Positions 1 through 6,797 of a stretch of DNA of 23,840 nucleotides are shown piece by piece. The notes beneath the pieces were generated by a model, which was given only the letters and a program-made list of their open reading frames with translations, did no database searches and was not told the DNA's origin. Each line of letters begins with the position of its first letter. Within the stretch, counting starts at the first letter, position 1. A program made the translations under genes and the position numbers. The DNA is taken from IMG/VR virus record IMGVR_UViG_3300027491_000018, positions 1 to 23,840 of that record; one strand, written 5' to 3'. Origin of the DNA: a virus.

Positions 1-335
1 CATTTCACCCCACCCCCTGCGATTTTCTCAGACACCCCATTCACCCACCAGTGGTCCCGCACGCTCTTGCCGTACTTCTCCGCAATCACTCGGAACGTTT
101 GGCGCTTCGCGTTACCCTGCGCATGGGCAAGCTTCAGAATCGCAGCACAGCGCGCCGGACTGTAGCCCGTGCGCTTGGCCCAGTCCTCGGTCGTCAGCCA
201 ACCAGGCGGAGCGTACGCCAGCACGGCGCACATGTCCGCGATGCGCTGCGCCCAGTTATCGGTAGCTGGCGAACTCGATTGGCGCGTGGAATGCGCCTTG
301 GATCCGGCGGACTTGGTTGAGCGTGTATGTCCCAT
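1..335 (-). CDS. Putative helix-turn-helix DNA-binding protein, cut by window edge
   Basis: An open frame starts at the ATG at 335-333 and runs 111 codons to the left edge. The last two visible bases are TG, so a TGA stop is probable; the final ATG (3-1) could then start the next gene with an ATGA overlap. The first 30 residues are basic and Ser-rich. They are followed by a helix-turn-helix-like stretch (GWLTTEDWAKRTGYS, then ARCAAILKLAHAQG) and a basic tail with a DHWWV motif. The first 80 bases overlap the 3' end of the phosphoesterase gene, so a later start at the internal Met near 228 is possible. The function, perhaps regulator or small DNA-binding accessory protein, is inferred only from the helical pattern. 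Confidence 0.5.
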   Translation of the reverse strand, partial: MGHTRSTKSAGSKAHSTRQSSSPATDNWAQRIADMCAVLAYAPPGWLTTEDWAKRTGYSPARCAAILKLAHAQGNAKRQTFRVIAEKYGKSVRDHWWVNGVSEKIAGGGVK

Positions 336-999
336 CTTCGTGTAGAATGCCGCTGGCCCAGCCTTGGCCCCAGCGCAACTTCGCGGTCTTGGCATTGCAG
401 TAGTCCATGTCGCGGATGCACAGGCAGCCGATGCTGCGGGCCTCGCAGGGTTCAAGCGAAGGGATCGCGCTGCTTTCGATCGTGTGGACGTGGCCGAAGA
501 TGACGTTGCCGTACACGTTGGCGTGCGCCCTGGTGGCCCCGGCGCCGGTGTGGTAGCCGTGAACCACTCTCAGCTCGCCCAATTTCAGCACACCCAGCGC
601 GCTGTCATATGGCAGCATCTTGGTCCGCGTCTTGCGCATGAGTGCTTCCACGCGCTTGATCCCGTCGTGCGCGTAATCGCGTAAAAGCCCAGTCGCTGAA
701 TTCGCGAAGTGCCACAGCCGCTCGTCGTGATTGCCGCGAAGGAAGTGGTTCTCTTTGCCTCCCTCGTAGAACTTGATGAGGAACTCGGTGCCGGCCTCCC
801 AATCGTCGACCAAGCTCGCGGCCTTTTCATCGTCGCTCGCACCTTTGCGCAGGTTTCGGAAGTCCCAGGCATCGCCGGCATGCACGCGAATCTCCGGCTT
901 CCAGTCCTTTAGGAACGCGAACAGCGCCGACGCCACCTTTGGGTCGAGCATGTCGCCGTGCGAATCGGCAACGACGACGAAGCGTTTAGAGCTTGGCAC
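256..999 (-). CDS. Calcineurin-like metallophosphoesterase
   Basis: A 247-residue protein with the full set of metallophosphoesterase metal-binding motifs: ADSHGD (residues 11-16), GDAWD (42-46), GNHDE (89-93), HGYH (147-150) and GHVH (169-172). Members of this superfamily use a two-metal centre to hydrolyse phosphomonoesters, phosphodiesters or nucleic acids; the sequence does not fix the substrate. There is no signal peptide or membrane segment, so it should be cytoplasmic. The start is GTG at 999, overlapping the upstream holin-like gene by 14 bases. Phages encode such enzymes for RNA repair, nucleotide turnover or DNA processing, and none of these roles can be chosen here. The 3' end overlaps the following HTH-like gene. 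Confidence 0.88.
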   Translation of the reverse strand: MPSSKRFVVVADSHGDMLDPKVASALFAFLKDWKPEIRVHAGDAWDFRNLRKGASDDEKAASLVDDWEAGTEFLIKFYEGGKENHFLRGNHDERLWHFANSATGLLRDYAHDGIKRVEALMRKTRTKMLPYDSALGVLKLGELRVVHGYHTGAGATRAHANVYGNVIFGHVHTIESSAIPSLEPCEARSIGCLCIRDMDYCNAKTAKLRWGQGWASGILHEDGTYTLNQVRRIQGAFHAPIEFASYR

Positions 1000-1144
1000 G
1001 GGCCTCGCGCCGCCAGCGCCATAGCAAATACGCGATGCCTAGCAGCGATCCCACGATGCCTAGAAACTCGTTGGCCTGGGACACGACCGTGGCCGAGACC
1101 GTAGGAGCTGCTGCCGCGAGAATGTCAGCCGGTCGCAGGTTCAT
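986..1144 (-). CDS. Small single-span membrane protein, holin/antiholin candidate
   Basis: A 52-residue protein starting at ATG 1144, which overlaps the upstream stop as ATGA. It has a polar N-terminus, one hydrophobic helix at about residues 26-43 (NEFLGIVGSLLGIAYLLW), and a strongly basic tail (RWRREARAK) that should stay in the cytoplasm. The size, single span and position directly behind another membrane protein fit a class III-type holin or an antiholin. No endolysin is recognisable nearby, so the lysis role is inference from context. A longer frame opens upstream, but it would run deep into the preceding gene. Confidence 0.6.
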   Translation of the reverse strand: MNLRPADILAAAAPTVSATVVSQANEFLGIVGSLLGIAYLLWRWRREARAKL

Positions 1145-1548
1145 GCTTTCTTCATGCGCACTGCCATGCGGTCGCCAAACCACCAGCCAATCGCGTTGAA
1201 AGCGGCGAACTGGATCTCGGAGATCATGCCGGCCTGTTCAGTTGATGTCACTTGAAAGAAGACCACAGCGACAAGTACTAGTAACAGCAGCGTGATTCCT
1301 GGGCGAAATAGCGTGATGACGGCCGCAGCCCACCAGGGCGTTGAGCTCGGCGCAATGGAAGCGTTCTGCGATGCCGTAAAGGCGTCCCACGCGGCCTTGT
1401 CCGCCGCGATGCCGGCCATCACCTTTGCCTCTTCGAGCTTGCGCTGATGCTCGCGACCGGCGCGGAACTCTTCAAATACGCCGTTGCCGATGCGCAGCAG
1501 CACGCCAGCCGCCCCACCACCCATTGCACTGGCGAGCCACTCAAACAT
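1141..1548 (-). CDS. Putative holin-like membrane protein
   Basis: A 135-residue protein starting at ATG 1548, just after the TGA of the preceding 29-residue ORF. Residues 1-30 form a Gly/Ala-rich amphipathic segment. A charged helical stretch follows (30-60), then a long hydrophobic region at about 72-100 and a second shorter one ending in GWWFGDR (121-127), a motif I associate from memory with phage holin-like proteins. The C-terminus is basic (RMKKA). The topology suggests two membrane passes with helical cytoplasmic parts. It overlaps the next membrane protein by four bases, so the two are probably co-translated. Holin is the best guess; a tail-associated membrane protein is the alternative. 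Confidence 0.6.
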   Translation of the reverse strand: MFEWLASAMGGGAAGVLLRIGNGVFEEFRAGREHQRKLEEAKVMAGIAADKAAWDAFTASQNASIAPSSTPWWAAAVITLFRPGITLLLLVLVAVVFFQVTSTEQAGMISEIQFAAFNAIGWWFGDRMAVRMKKA

Positions 1549-1549
1549 G

Positions 1550-1639
1550 TCAGGCAAAGAACATGAACGCAGCGCACGCAGCAAGCGTGACAGTTGCGCA
1601 GATCAGCGCCATTTCCAAATCACTCAGCGGCTTTCGCAT
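1550..1639 (-). CDS. 29-residue membrane peptide ORF
   Basis: A very short frame from ATG 1639 to TGA 1552-1550. It encodes a charged N-terminus (MRKPLSDLE) and one hydrophobic helix (residues 10-29: MALICATVTLAACAAFMFFA). It overlaps the preceding 52-residue gene by 20 bases and ends one base before the ATG of the 135-residue holin-like gene, so it fills the space between them exactly. That spacing and the membrane-helix composition favour a real gene, for example a small lysis or leader peptide. The small size alone could also arise by chance. Two Cys residues are present but no clear lipobox. Confidence 0.42.
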   Translation of the reverse strand: MRKPLSDLEMALICATVTLAACAAFMFFA

Positions 1640-1778
1640 CATATGCTTTAACGGCCGTTTCCACGGCGCGGAATGAACGCTCCAGCAACTCGTGTTCCTG
1701 GCGAGTGCCGCGGAACTGGGCGAGTGCCTGAGCGAGAACTTCGAGACCTTGGATCGGGGTAATCGTGTTTTTGTCCAT
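1620..1778 (-). CDS. Small helical protein of unknown function
   Basis: A 52-residue frame from ATG 1778 to TGA at 1622-1620, starting six bases after the stop of the signal-peptidase-like gene. The protein is soluble and almost entirely helix-forming, rich in Ala, Glu, Gln and Arg (for example GLEVLAQALAQFRGTRQEHE). It has no membrane segment or metal motif. Its 3' end overlaps the start of the next tiny ORF. No function is recognisable. The tight spacing on both sides is the main reason to accept it as a gene. Confidence 0.6.
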   Translation of the reverse strand: MDKNTITPIQGLEVLAQALAQFRGTRQEHELLERSFRAVETAVKAYDAKAAE

Positions 1779-1784
1779 AAAATC

Positions 1785-2243
1785 TTATTTCTGTTTGTAA
1801 GCTACAATGGCAGTCCCTAAATAGTTTTTTTCGGTAACGCGAGCCCAACTTTCGGAGACTCTCGCGCTATCTCCAGACATCAACCAGCCGTGCGAATCAC
1901 GTTGAACGGCTCTGTGGATAATCGGCTTGTCGTGGTAGGTAGCCGTGTAAACCAGCACTTCTCCGGTACGAATTGTCTCGTAGCGGTAAAACGTCACAAC
2001 GTACTCCCCGCCCTGCAATAGCGGCTTCATGGATCCGGTGAAGCCAACCTGCCAGACCTTGCCGCCAAGCTCGTCTGCTTTGGCCTGGGCGGCATTTGCG
2101 GGCATCGCCGCAACCTCAACAGGGAAGTCCACCCGCACCGGCCTCCAGCCAAACGCAAGCAGCCACCCCGCCCCGATCAGGCAGACGTAGGTGGCTAGGC
2201 AATGCGGCCAGCTAGTGAAGGCCGATTTGAGCAAATCACGCAC
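1785..2243 (-). CDS. Signal peptidase I-like (S24/S26) membrane-anchored protease
   Basis: A 152-residue protein with an N-terminal membrane helix at about residues 14-33 (HCLATYVCLIGAGWLLAFGW) followed by a soluble domain. Three boxes match the S26 signal peptidase pattern: GSMKP with candidate nucleophile Ser71, IIHRAV with His110 where bacterial enzymes carry the catalytic Lys, and SGDS with Asp125. A Ser/His pair is typical of the ER/archaeal-type branch. The known family cleaves secretory leader peptides at the outer face of the cytoplasmic membrane; the substrate here is unknown. The start is GTG at 2243, overlapping the upstream gene by eight bases. The gene lies just before the candidate lysis cluster. 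A LexA/UmuD-fold protease is the alternative reading, but the membrane anchor argues against it. Confidence 0.72.
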   Translation of the reverse strand: MRDLLKSAFTSWPHCLATYVCLIGAGWLLAFGWRPVRVDFPVEVAAMPANAAQAKADELGGKVWQVGFTGSMKPLLQGGEYVVTFYRYETIRTGEVLVYTATYHDKPIIHRAVQRDSHGWLMSGDSARVSESWARVTEKNYLGTAIVAYKQK

Positions 2244-2565
2244 GGGTCAGGCCGAGGTTCGTGGCGATGCAATCAAGCTGGTAGGGCTCGTCTTCCGTGA
2301 TCGGGCCAGCCGCCCAGTTGTCCCATTGCTCCTCGGTCATGTTCACGTTGCCGTTTTTCAGCACCGTGACAATGGTCTTCTCGTCCTGAGCCGCGACAAT
2401 CACCGCGCCGGTGGTCGGGTCGAGTTGCTCGGCGACGGGAGGAACCACCACGACGTTGGAAAGCTCATAGAAGAAGCTCGGGGGTGGGCCTAAGGTAATG
2501 CTGCGAATCGTCAAAGTATTCGCCACGCTTGGATAAACAGCGACCGGAACGATTTTAGTATTCAT
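2236..2565 (-). CDS. Small phage protein of unknown function, paralogue of the 31-residue ORF
   Basis: A 109-residue protein starting at ATG 2565, seven bases after the HNH gene stop. Residues 1-29 match almost the whole 31-residue ORF at 3344-3439: both share PVAVYPS, then AN, then IRSITLGPPP. The C-terminal half (TIVTVLKNGNVNMTEEQWDNW, ending CIATNLGLTRA once past an acidic stretch) resembles small proteins often found after phage tail-fibre genes, recalled from memory. It has no membrane segment. A tail-fibre-associated or assembly role is plausible from position but not shown by any motif. Confidence 0.7.
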   Translation of the reverse strand: MNTKIVPVAVYPSVANTLTIRSITLGPPPSFFYELSNVVVVPPVAEQLDPTTGAVIVAAQDEKTIVTVLKNGNVNMTEEQWDNWAAGPITEDEPYQLDCIATNLGLTRA

Positions 2566-2572
2566 TGAAATG

Positions 2573-3304
2573 TTAGTATGAGAATTGAAGTGCGTTGGAG
2601 TAACCAGAAGGCATCAGATAGTTTAGCTTATCCTTCTTCCGAGCGTTTAGCTTGGCAGGTATGACCTGAAGGTTGGAGGCTTCATGCAGTCCACCCCTTG
2701 AAAGCGGAACAATGTGATCTACTGCAAACGCGACCCTGAACTTACGGTCAATGTGCGGCGCTGACCAAGCCTTGGTAAGACGAACGGCTTGATCGTAAAA
2801 GGTCTGAATCAAACTTTGGTTTGCGTCGCTAGGTGTCTGTCCGTTTTGCAACGCCCGACGACGTGCTCCCTTTGCGCAAAACTTATCCTTGTTGGCTTCG
2901 TAATAAGCCTTCTTCCACTCCGTCATTCTGTCTTGGTTGGCTGCAAACCAAGCCTTCATTAAATTGAAATGGCGGTCTTTGTTAGCCAGATACCAAGCCT
3001 TCGTTGCCTTGGCGCACTTATCCTTGTTTGCCTGATAATAAGCCTTACGTTTCTCGGCTACCTTCTCCTTGTTGGCCTCGCAATAGGCTTTAGCGGAGGC
3101 GGCAATCTTCTCCTTGTTAGCCGCACGGTAAGCCCTGCCCGATGCAGCCCGCTTTTCCTTGTTAGCCTCGCGGTACGCCCTGCTGGCAGCTTGTTTCGCT
3201 TGGAAGTCCTCGGGAGTCACCCATTTCTCAACGCCTCTTTTGCGCTTCCAAAACACCAAACCATCCTCCCTCACGAAACCTCGTTTAAACTTCATGGTTT
3301 GCAT
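2573..3304 (-). CDS. HNH endonuclease with N-terminal 15-residue repeats
   Basis: A 243-residue protein. Residues 42-146 are seven tandem 15-residue repeats with consensus KAYxxANKDKxxxxx, highly charged and helical, possibly contacting DNA. The C-terminal part carries an HNH nuclease motif: VDHIVPLSRGG with His197, then Asn211 (ASNLQVI) and Asn220 (KLNARKK). Such free-standing HNH genes are common in phages and act as homing or DNA-nicking enzymes. The gene separates two paralogous small genes, which suggests a mobile insertion. The start can be ATG 3304 or ATG 3295; neither has a Shine-Dalgarno sequence. A packaging role, known for some HNH proteins next to terminase genes, is less likely so far from the terminase. 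Confidence 0.85.
   Translation of the reverse strand: MQTMKFKRGFVREDGLVFWKRKRGVEKWVTPEDFQAKQAASRAYREANKEKRAASGRAYRAANKEKIAASAKAYCEANKEKVAEKRKAYYQANKDKCAKATKAWYLANKDRHFNLMKAWFAANQDRMTEWKKAYYEANKDKFCAKGARRRALQNGQTPSDANQSLIQTFYDQAVRLTKAWSAPHIDRKFRVAFAVDHIVPLSRGGLHEASNLQVIPAKLNARKKDKLNYLMPSGYSNALQFSY
2867..3181 (-). repeat. Seven 45-bp tandem repeats inside the HNH gene
   Basis: Seven in-frame copies of 45 bp each encode a 15-residue unit centred on ANKEK or ANKDK. The first three copies carry ANKEK, the later ones ANKDK, ANKDR and ANQDR, so the copies have diverged in order. The DNA motif on the plus strand is a recurring TCCTTGTTRGCC. Copy number could change by slippage or recombination. Confidence 0.9.
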
Positions 3305-3343
3305 GATGGTTGAATGGTTTCTGCCGACAAGAAGTTTAAGCCC

Positions 3344-3439
3344 TTACAACGCGGGCGGCGGCCCGAGCGTGATGCTGCGGATCAGAAGGACGTTGGCCGT
3401 GCTGGGATAGACGGCGACCGGAGTGATTGGTGTTTGCAT
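3344..3439 (-). CDS. 31-residue ORF, short paralogue of the 109-residue protein
   Basis: A short frame from ATG 3439 to TAA 3346-3344, beginning 13 bases after the tail-fibre stop. It encodes PVAVYPSTAN and IRSITLGPPP and then stops after Ala-Leu, whereas the 109-residue relative at 2236-2565 continues for another 80 residues. Differences between the two include many third-codon-position changes, so both were probably under protein-level selection after duplication. It may be a functional short form or a remnant truncated when the HNH gene arrived. No sequence like the missing 80 residues is visible after its stop. Confidence 0.6.
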   Translation of the reverse strand: MQTPITPVAVYPSTANVLLIRSITLGPPPAL

Positions 3440-3452
3440 GATGAATGATTAA

Positions 3453-6431
3453 TTACCAAGTGGCGATTGCTACGCGCTTCCAAGTGTTAGTAGCGGTGCA
3501 GACGTAGATGTAGCTGGCATCCCAGACAATTTGACCTGCGGTTCCTGCCGCAGAAGCCGATGCGGGCGTAATTGCAACGCCGCCTTGGGTCGTGATGTAT
3601 CCGGTATCAGAGATTCGGAATTGAACTGTGGCGCTTGAATCGCGCCCGAAGAAAATCCATTTACTGCCACCGGAAGGAGCTTGGACTGAAAGACCAACGG
3701 CTGCGTCTGGTGCTATTTGAATTCCAACAACACCCGCGAAGTTTGCGCGCTGGCTGCTGTCGAGCGTCAGGGCGAGCGTATTGGCTGAAAATAAACGAAT
3801 CGAACTAGAAGCTGCTTCCGAAATAATGTCGAAAGAGCCTGACGGATTAAACTGCGTGTAAGCCTTTCGAGTGCCGGAAATGGCATAACCAAAAAATGGA
3901 TTTGCTCCCTCAAGAACAATCCAACCTCCAGAGCCACCGCTGTACAACGAAGTTGATCCGCTAAAGGCAATGCCTCCTGTTTTATCGCTATGACTGGCGA
4001 GTTGCAGCTTGCCGTTGCCCGCGTCCGTCGTCGTGCCGAGGAGGAGGTTGCCGTTTGCCAGCAAGCGCATCTTCTCGGTCGAAGTGTCCGTCGTGCCGCT
4101 GGCCTTGGCTTCCGTGTAAAACGCAAGGAACGAAGCGTAGGTCGAGGCCGAGGAAGTATCCCGACCGCCAAACACGCGAGCGTGCTCAAATCCAATTCCA
4201 TCCGGCGTCCCGCGGTACAGGCTGTAGGTATTGGTCAGCGTTGCGGCGATGGACTGCACCGACGAATAGGCCGACGTGCCAACCAACCACGTCCCCGCCA
4301 CGCTGCTCGTCCCCGTCCCGCTGACGGTGAGGTTGCCGGCGAGGGTGGCGTTCAGCGAATTGGTAAGCTGAAAAATTGCTGTATCCGATCCTGTCCTAAA
4401 CTCATGAACAATCGCGGAACCGGCTCCCTTGTAGTATGAGGTGCCGCTTGAGCTGAAAAAGAAACGATTAAGACCATCTCCTCCAGTATTGTGCCAAACT
4501 CCGTTCGGAATGGTAAGGACTCCACCTAAAGTCAAATTGCTTCCAATTGTCGCGGACTTCTCCACGCCCAGCCCGCCCTCGGTAATGATGGCACCCGTGT
4601 CCTTGCTGCTGGAATCGGTCGTGCTGTTGACCGTCAGCGTCGTGCCTAGCGTTCCCGAGCCTGTCAGGTTGAAACTCGTTCCCGTCGCCGCGCCAATATT
4701 GGGCGTGACTAGCGTCGGAGTATTCGCAAATACCAGCGACCCCGTCCCGGTCTCGTCCGAAATCACGCCAGCAAGTTCCGCGGACGTAGTAGCAGCGAGC
4801 GCGGACAGCTTGTCAGTCGTAACAACCAGCGTCTTGCTGCTCGGGATCGTCGTGCTGTTAATTGAGGTCGCTGTGGCCGCGCCAATGTTCGGGGTCGTGA
4901 GCGAAGGCGATGTGCCGAAAACAAGGGCGCCCGATCCCGTCTCGTCGCTGATAACGCCGGCCAGCTCGGCAGAGGTCGTCGCCGCAAGCGCGGATAGCTT
5001 GTCCGTTGTGACGACCAGCGTCTTGCTCGATGGAATGCTGGTTCCGTTAATCGACGTTGCGCTGGCAGCGCCCAGGGAAGGCGTGGTCAGACTCGGCGAG
5101 GTGGAAAGCACCACGGATCCCGTGCCGGTCGATGTCGTGACGCCCGTTCCGCCATTCGCAACAGCTACGGTGCCAGTGAGTCCAACGGTAACCGCTGCGT
5201 CTCCGTTCGTAACCGCGATGTTGGTGCCCGCGGTCAGCCTGGCGGCCTTCCACAACGACAGCGTGTTGTCCCGAATCAGCAGCGACCCCGAAGCCGGTGG
5301 GGTCGTGATCTGCACGTCGTGGATCTCGTCGAGCTCGTAGCCGTTTTGAATGCGGACGTAAAGTTCGCCGTTGCCGGCGTTGGCCCGCTCAATGATGCCG
5401 ACATAAACCAAGTGATTTGGCGCGTAAGGTTTGGTGGCGGTGATGCTGCCCGGCGTCGCGCCTAGGTAAACCGTGTCGCCGTCGTTGTATGTCCCCAGGT
5501 TGAGTCCATCAACGACTCCAACGCAGGTAACGGTGCCGGTGCCGCCGGCCGCGATTGAAGCATCCGATACCACGCCAAAGGTCTTGGCCGAAGTCGCATC
5601 GCCGGTATTGTAAGCGAGCTTTACCGACGGCCGGTTTCCGGTAGCGCCGAAGATGTAAACCACCTGGCCCTTGGTAATCGGTGTGGCTTCGGCGTTAGTC
5701 ACCGTCGCCGTGAGCAGCTCCTGGGCGCTTGTCGCGTCGATGGTGATGCTGCCGGATCCGTTGGTGATCGCGACTCCAGTGCCGGCGGTGAGCGTGGCCT
5801 TGGTAAAACCGGTCCCGTTGCCGATGAACAGCTGGCCGTTGCTTGCAGTGCCGAGCGCCGAGGTTGGCACCGGGTTGGCCGCGTAGAACTGCGCGTCGGT
5901 GGGCGTCGTAAGCTCGTTTACGTTATTGACGGTCACGAAGCGGCCGCCAGTAGGCGAAGCGCTCTCGGTGTTCTGCGTGTCAGAAATCGCCCGGTAGCGG
6001 ACCGGCGTCCAGACCATTGCCCGCGTGATTTCGTTTCCGCTCGGATCGGTTACGCGCAGCTGCTGCCAGAGATTCGTGACGGGATAGGGTTGCCCCACGC
6101 GCTTGGTGTTCAGCAGCCCCACCAGGTCGTAGCTGTTGAGCGGCAGGACCACGCTCCATCCTCCCGTGATCGGGGTTGCATTGCCCGTCGTCGCCGCCGG
6201 GGCAAAATCCCCAGCCACCGCATCCGACAGCGCCCAGGTCAGCGTGTAAGCCGCATTGCCGGCCCAGCTCGGCCAGACGTTCGTGTTGTCCGTGAAGTAA
6301 AAATTGAAGGTCGGCGTGTCCCCTAGCACCAGCTCGGGAATGGTCGCAGCCGTCATGTCCTGCTGCCCGGTCACGACAGCATCCGCGGGAGACAGTGAAT
6401 TGATGTTAAGGTAAACGTCGTTGCGGGCCAT
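3453..6431 (-). CDS. Long tail fibre / receptor-binding protein
   Basis: A 992-residue protein rich in Ser, Thr, Gly and Ala, the composition of beta-structured trimeric fibres. Residues 1-150 look like a baseplate or tail attachment domain. Residues 445-570 contain two 63-residue repeats with a partial third (SPSLTTPNIGAATATSIN type). Residues 609-637 carry the KDTGAIITEGGLGVEKSATI-type motif familiar from phage fibre shafts. The C-terminus ends with SYIYVCTATNTWKRV, a terminal pattern I recall from environmental-phage fibres. No enzyme domain or self-cleaving chaperone is visible. It is the last large structural gene, which fits a host-recognition role at the tail tip. The ATG at 6431 has no Shine-Dalgarno sequence. 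Confidence 0.88.
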   Translation of the reverse strand: MARNDVYLNINSLSPADAVVTGQQDMTAATIPELVLGDTPTFNFYFTDNTNVWPSWAGNAAYTLTWALSDAVAGDFAPAATTGNATPITGGWSVVLPLNSYDLVGLLNTKRVGQPYPVTNLWQQLRVTDPSGNEITRAMVWTPVRYRAISDTQNTESASPTGGRFVTVNNVNELTTPTDAQFYAANPVPTSALGTASNGQLFIGNGTGFTKATLTAGTGVAITNGSGSITIDATSAQELLTATVTNAEATPITKGQVVYIFGATGNRPSVKLAYNTGDATSAKTFGVVSDASIAAGGTGTVTCVGVVDGLNLGTYNDGDTVYLGATPGSITATKPYAPNHLVYVGIIERANAGNGELYVRIQNGYELDEIHDVQITTPPASGSLLIRDNTLSLWKAARLTAGTNIAVTNGDAAVTVGLTGTVAVANGGTGVTTSTGTGSVVLSTSPSLTTPSLGAASATSINGTSIPSSKTLVVTTDKLSALAATTSAELAGVISDETGSGALVFGTSPSLTTPNIGAATATSINSTTIPSSKTLVVTTDKLSALAATTSAELAGVISDETGTGSLVFANTPTLVTPNIGAATGTSFNLTGSGTLGTTLTVNSTTDSSSKDTGAIITEGGLGVEKSATIGSNLTLGGVLTIPNGVWHNTGGDGLNRFFFSSSGTSYYKGAGSAIVHEFRTGSDTAIFQLTNSLNATLAGNLTVSGTGTSSVAGTWLVGTSAYSSVQSIAATLTNTYSLYRGTPDGIGFEHARVFGGRDTSSASTYASFLAFYTEAKASGTTDTSTEKMRLLANGNLLLGTTTDAGNGKLQLASHSDKTGGIAFSGSTSLYSGGSGGWIVLEGANPFFGYAISGTRKAYTQFNPSGSFDIISEAASSSIRLFSANTLALTLDSSQRANFAGVVGIQIAPDAAVGLSVQAPSGGSKWIFFGRDSSATVQFRISDTGYITTQGGVAITPASASAAGTAGQIVWDASYIYVCTATNTWKRVAIATW
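4722..5099 (-). repeat. Two 189-bp repeats in the tail-fibre gene
   Basis: Two adjacent in-frame 189-bp units (5099-4911 and 4910-4722) encode 63-residue repeats, and the first part of a third copy continues to about 4680. The stretch TTDKLSALAATTSAELAG is identical in both proteins, but the DNA differs at about one base in five, nearly all at third codon positions. Confidence 0.9.
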
Positions 6432-6449
6432 TTGGAAAAGCGGGTTTCG

Positions 6450-6797
6450 TCAAGTTGTCGGCAGGATCTTGGTCGTTTGAAGGTCGGATATCAGCGCCGC
6501 CACGCGCTCGGCCAGCTGCGCGGTTGTAACCGTGCTCGTCGCGAAGGTCGTTCGCGTCAGTGTGCCGGTCGGCGTGCCGTAGCCGTTCGGTGATTTGATC
6601 GGAAGCGCGAGCGTGAACTGATCTGGATTCTGCAGCAGCACTTGGTCGGTTGCAACCGTGCCGGGCGCAACCAGACGTAGGTTCAACGCATAAAGCCTGT
6701 TTACGATTGAAACCAGATCGTTGGCCGCGTTCGGATAGCGCTGCCGCCACTCAAGCAGCGAGTCGCCTGGAAGCGGAACTGGTGAGTTCGTCGCCAT
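6450..6797 (-). CDS. Small protein upstream of tail fibre, unknown
   Basis: A 115-residue protein whose ATG at 6797 shares one base with the upstream stop (TGATG). It contains a helical N-terminal half (SLLEWRQRYPNAANDLVSIV, then NRLYALNLR) and a Thr-rich C-terminal half with a second helix (TAQLAERVAALISDLQ). There is no membrane helix or catalytic motif. Position between a distal tail protein and the fibre suggests a fibre connector or tail-tip component; this is inference from gene order only. Confidence 0.7.
   Translation of the reverse strand: MATNSPVPLPGDSLLEWRQRYPNAANDLVSIVNRLYALNLRLVAPGTVATDQVLLQNPDQFTLALPIKSPNGYGTPTGTLTRTTFATSTVTTAQLAERVAALISDLQTTKILPTT

Noticed and set aside
2867-3181. 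CRISPR-like array of regular repeats
   Set aside because: The repeats are in-frame, coding and without unique spacers; they form the HNH protein's repeat region.
4441-5340. Plus-strand 299-residue open frame
   Set aside because: It mirrors the repeated, Ser/Thr-rich tail-fibre gene; the Val/Pro/Ser-rich product has no domain and the fibre frame is clearly the coding one.
3453-6431. Diversity-generating retroelement acting on the tail fibre
   Set aside because: No reverse transcriptase or template repeat is visible, and repeat differences are mostly synonymous third-position changes, not adenine-directed.
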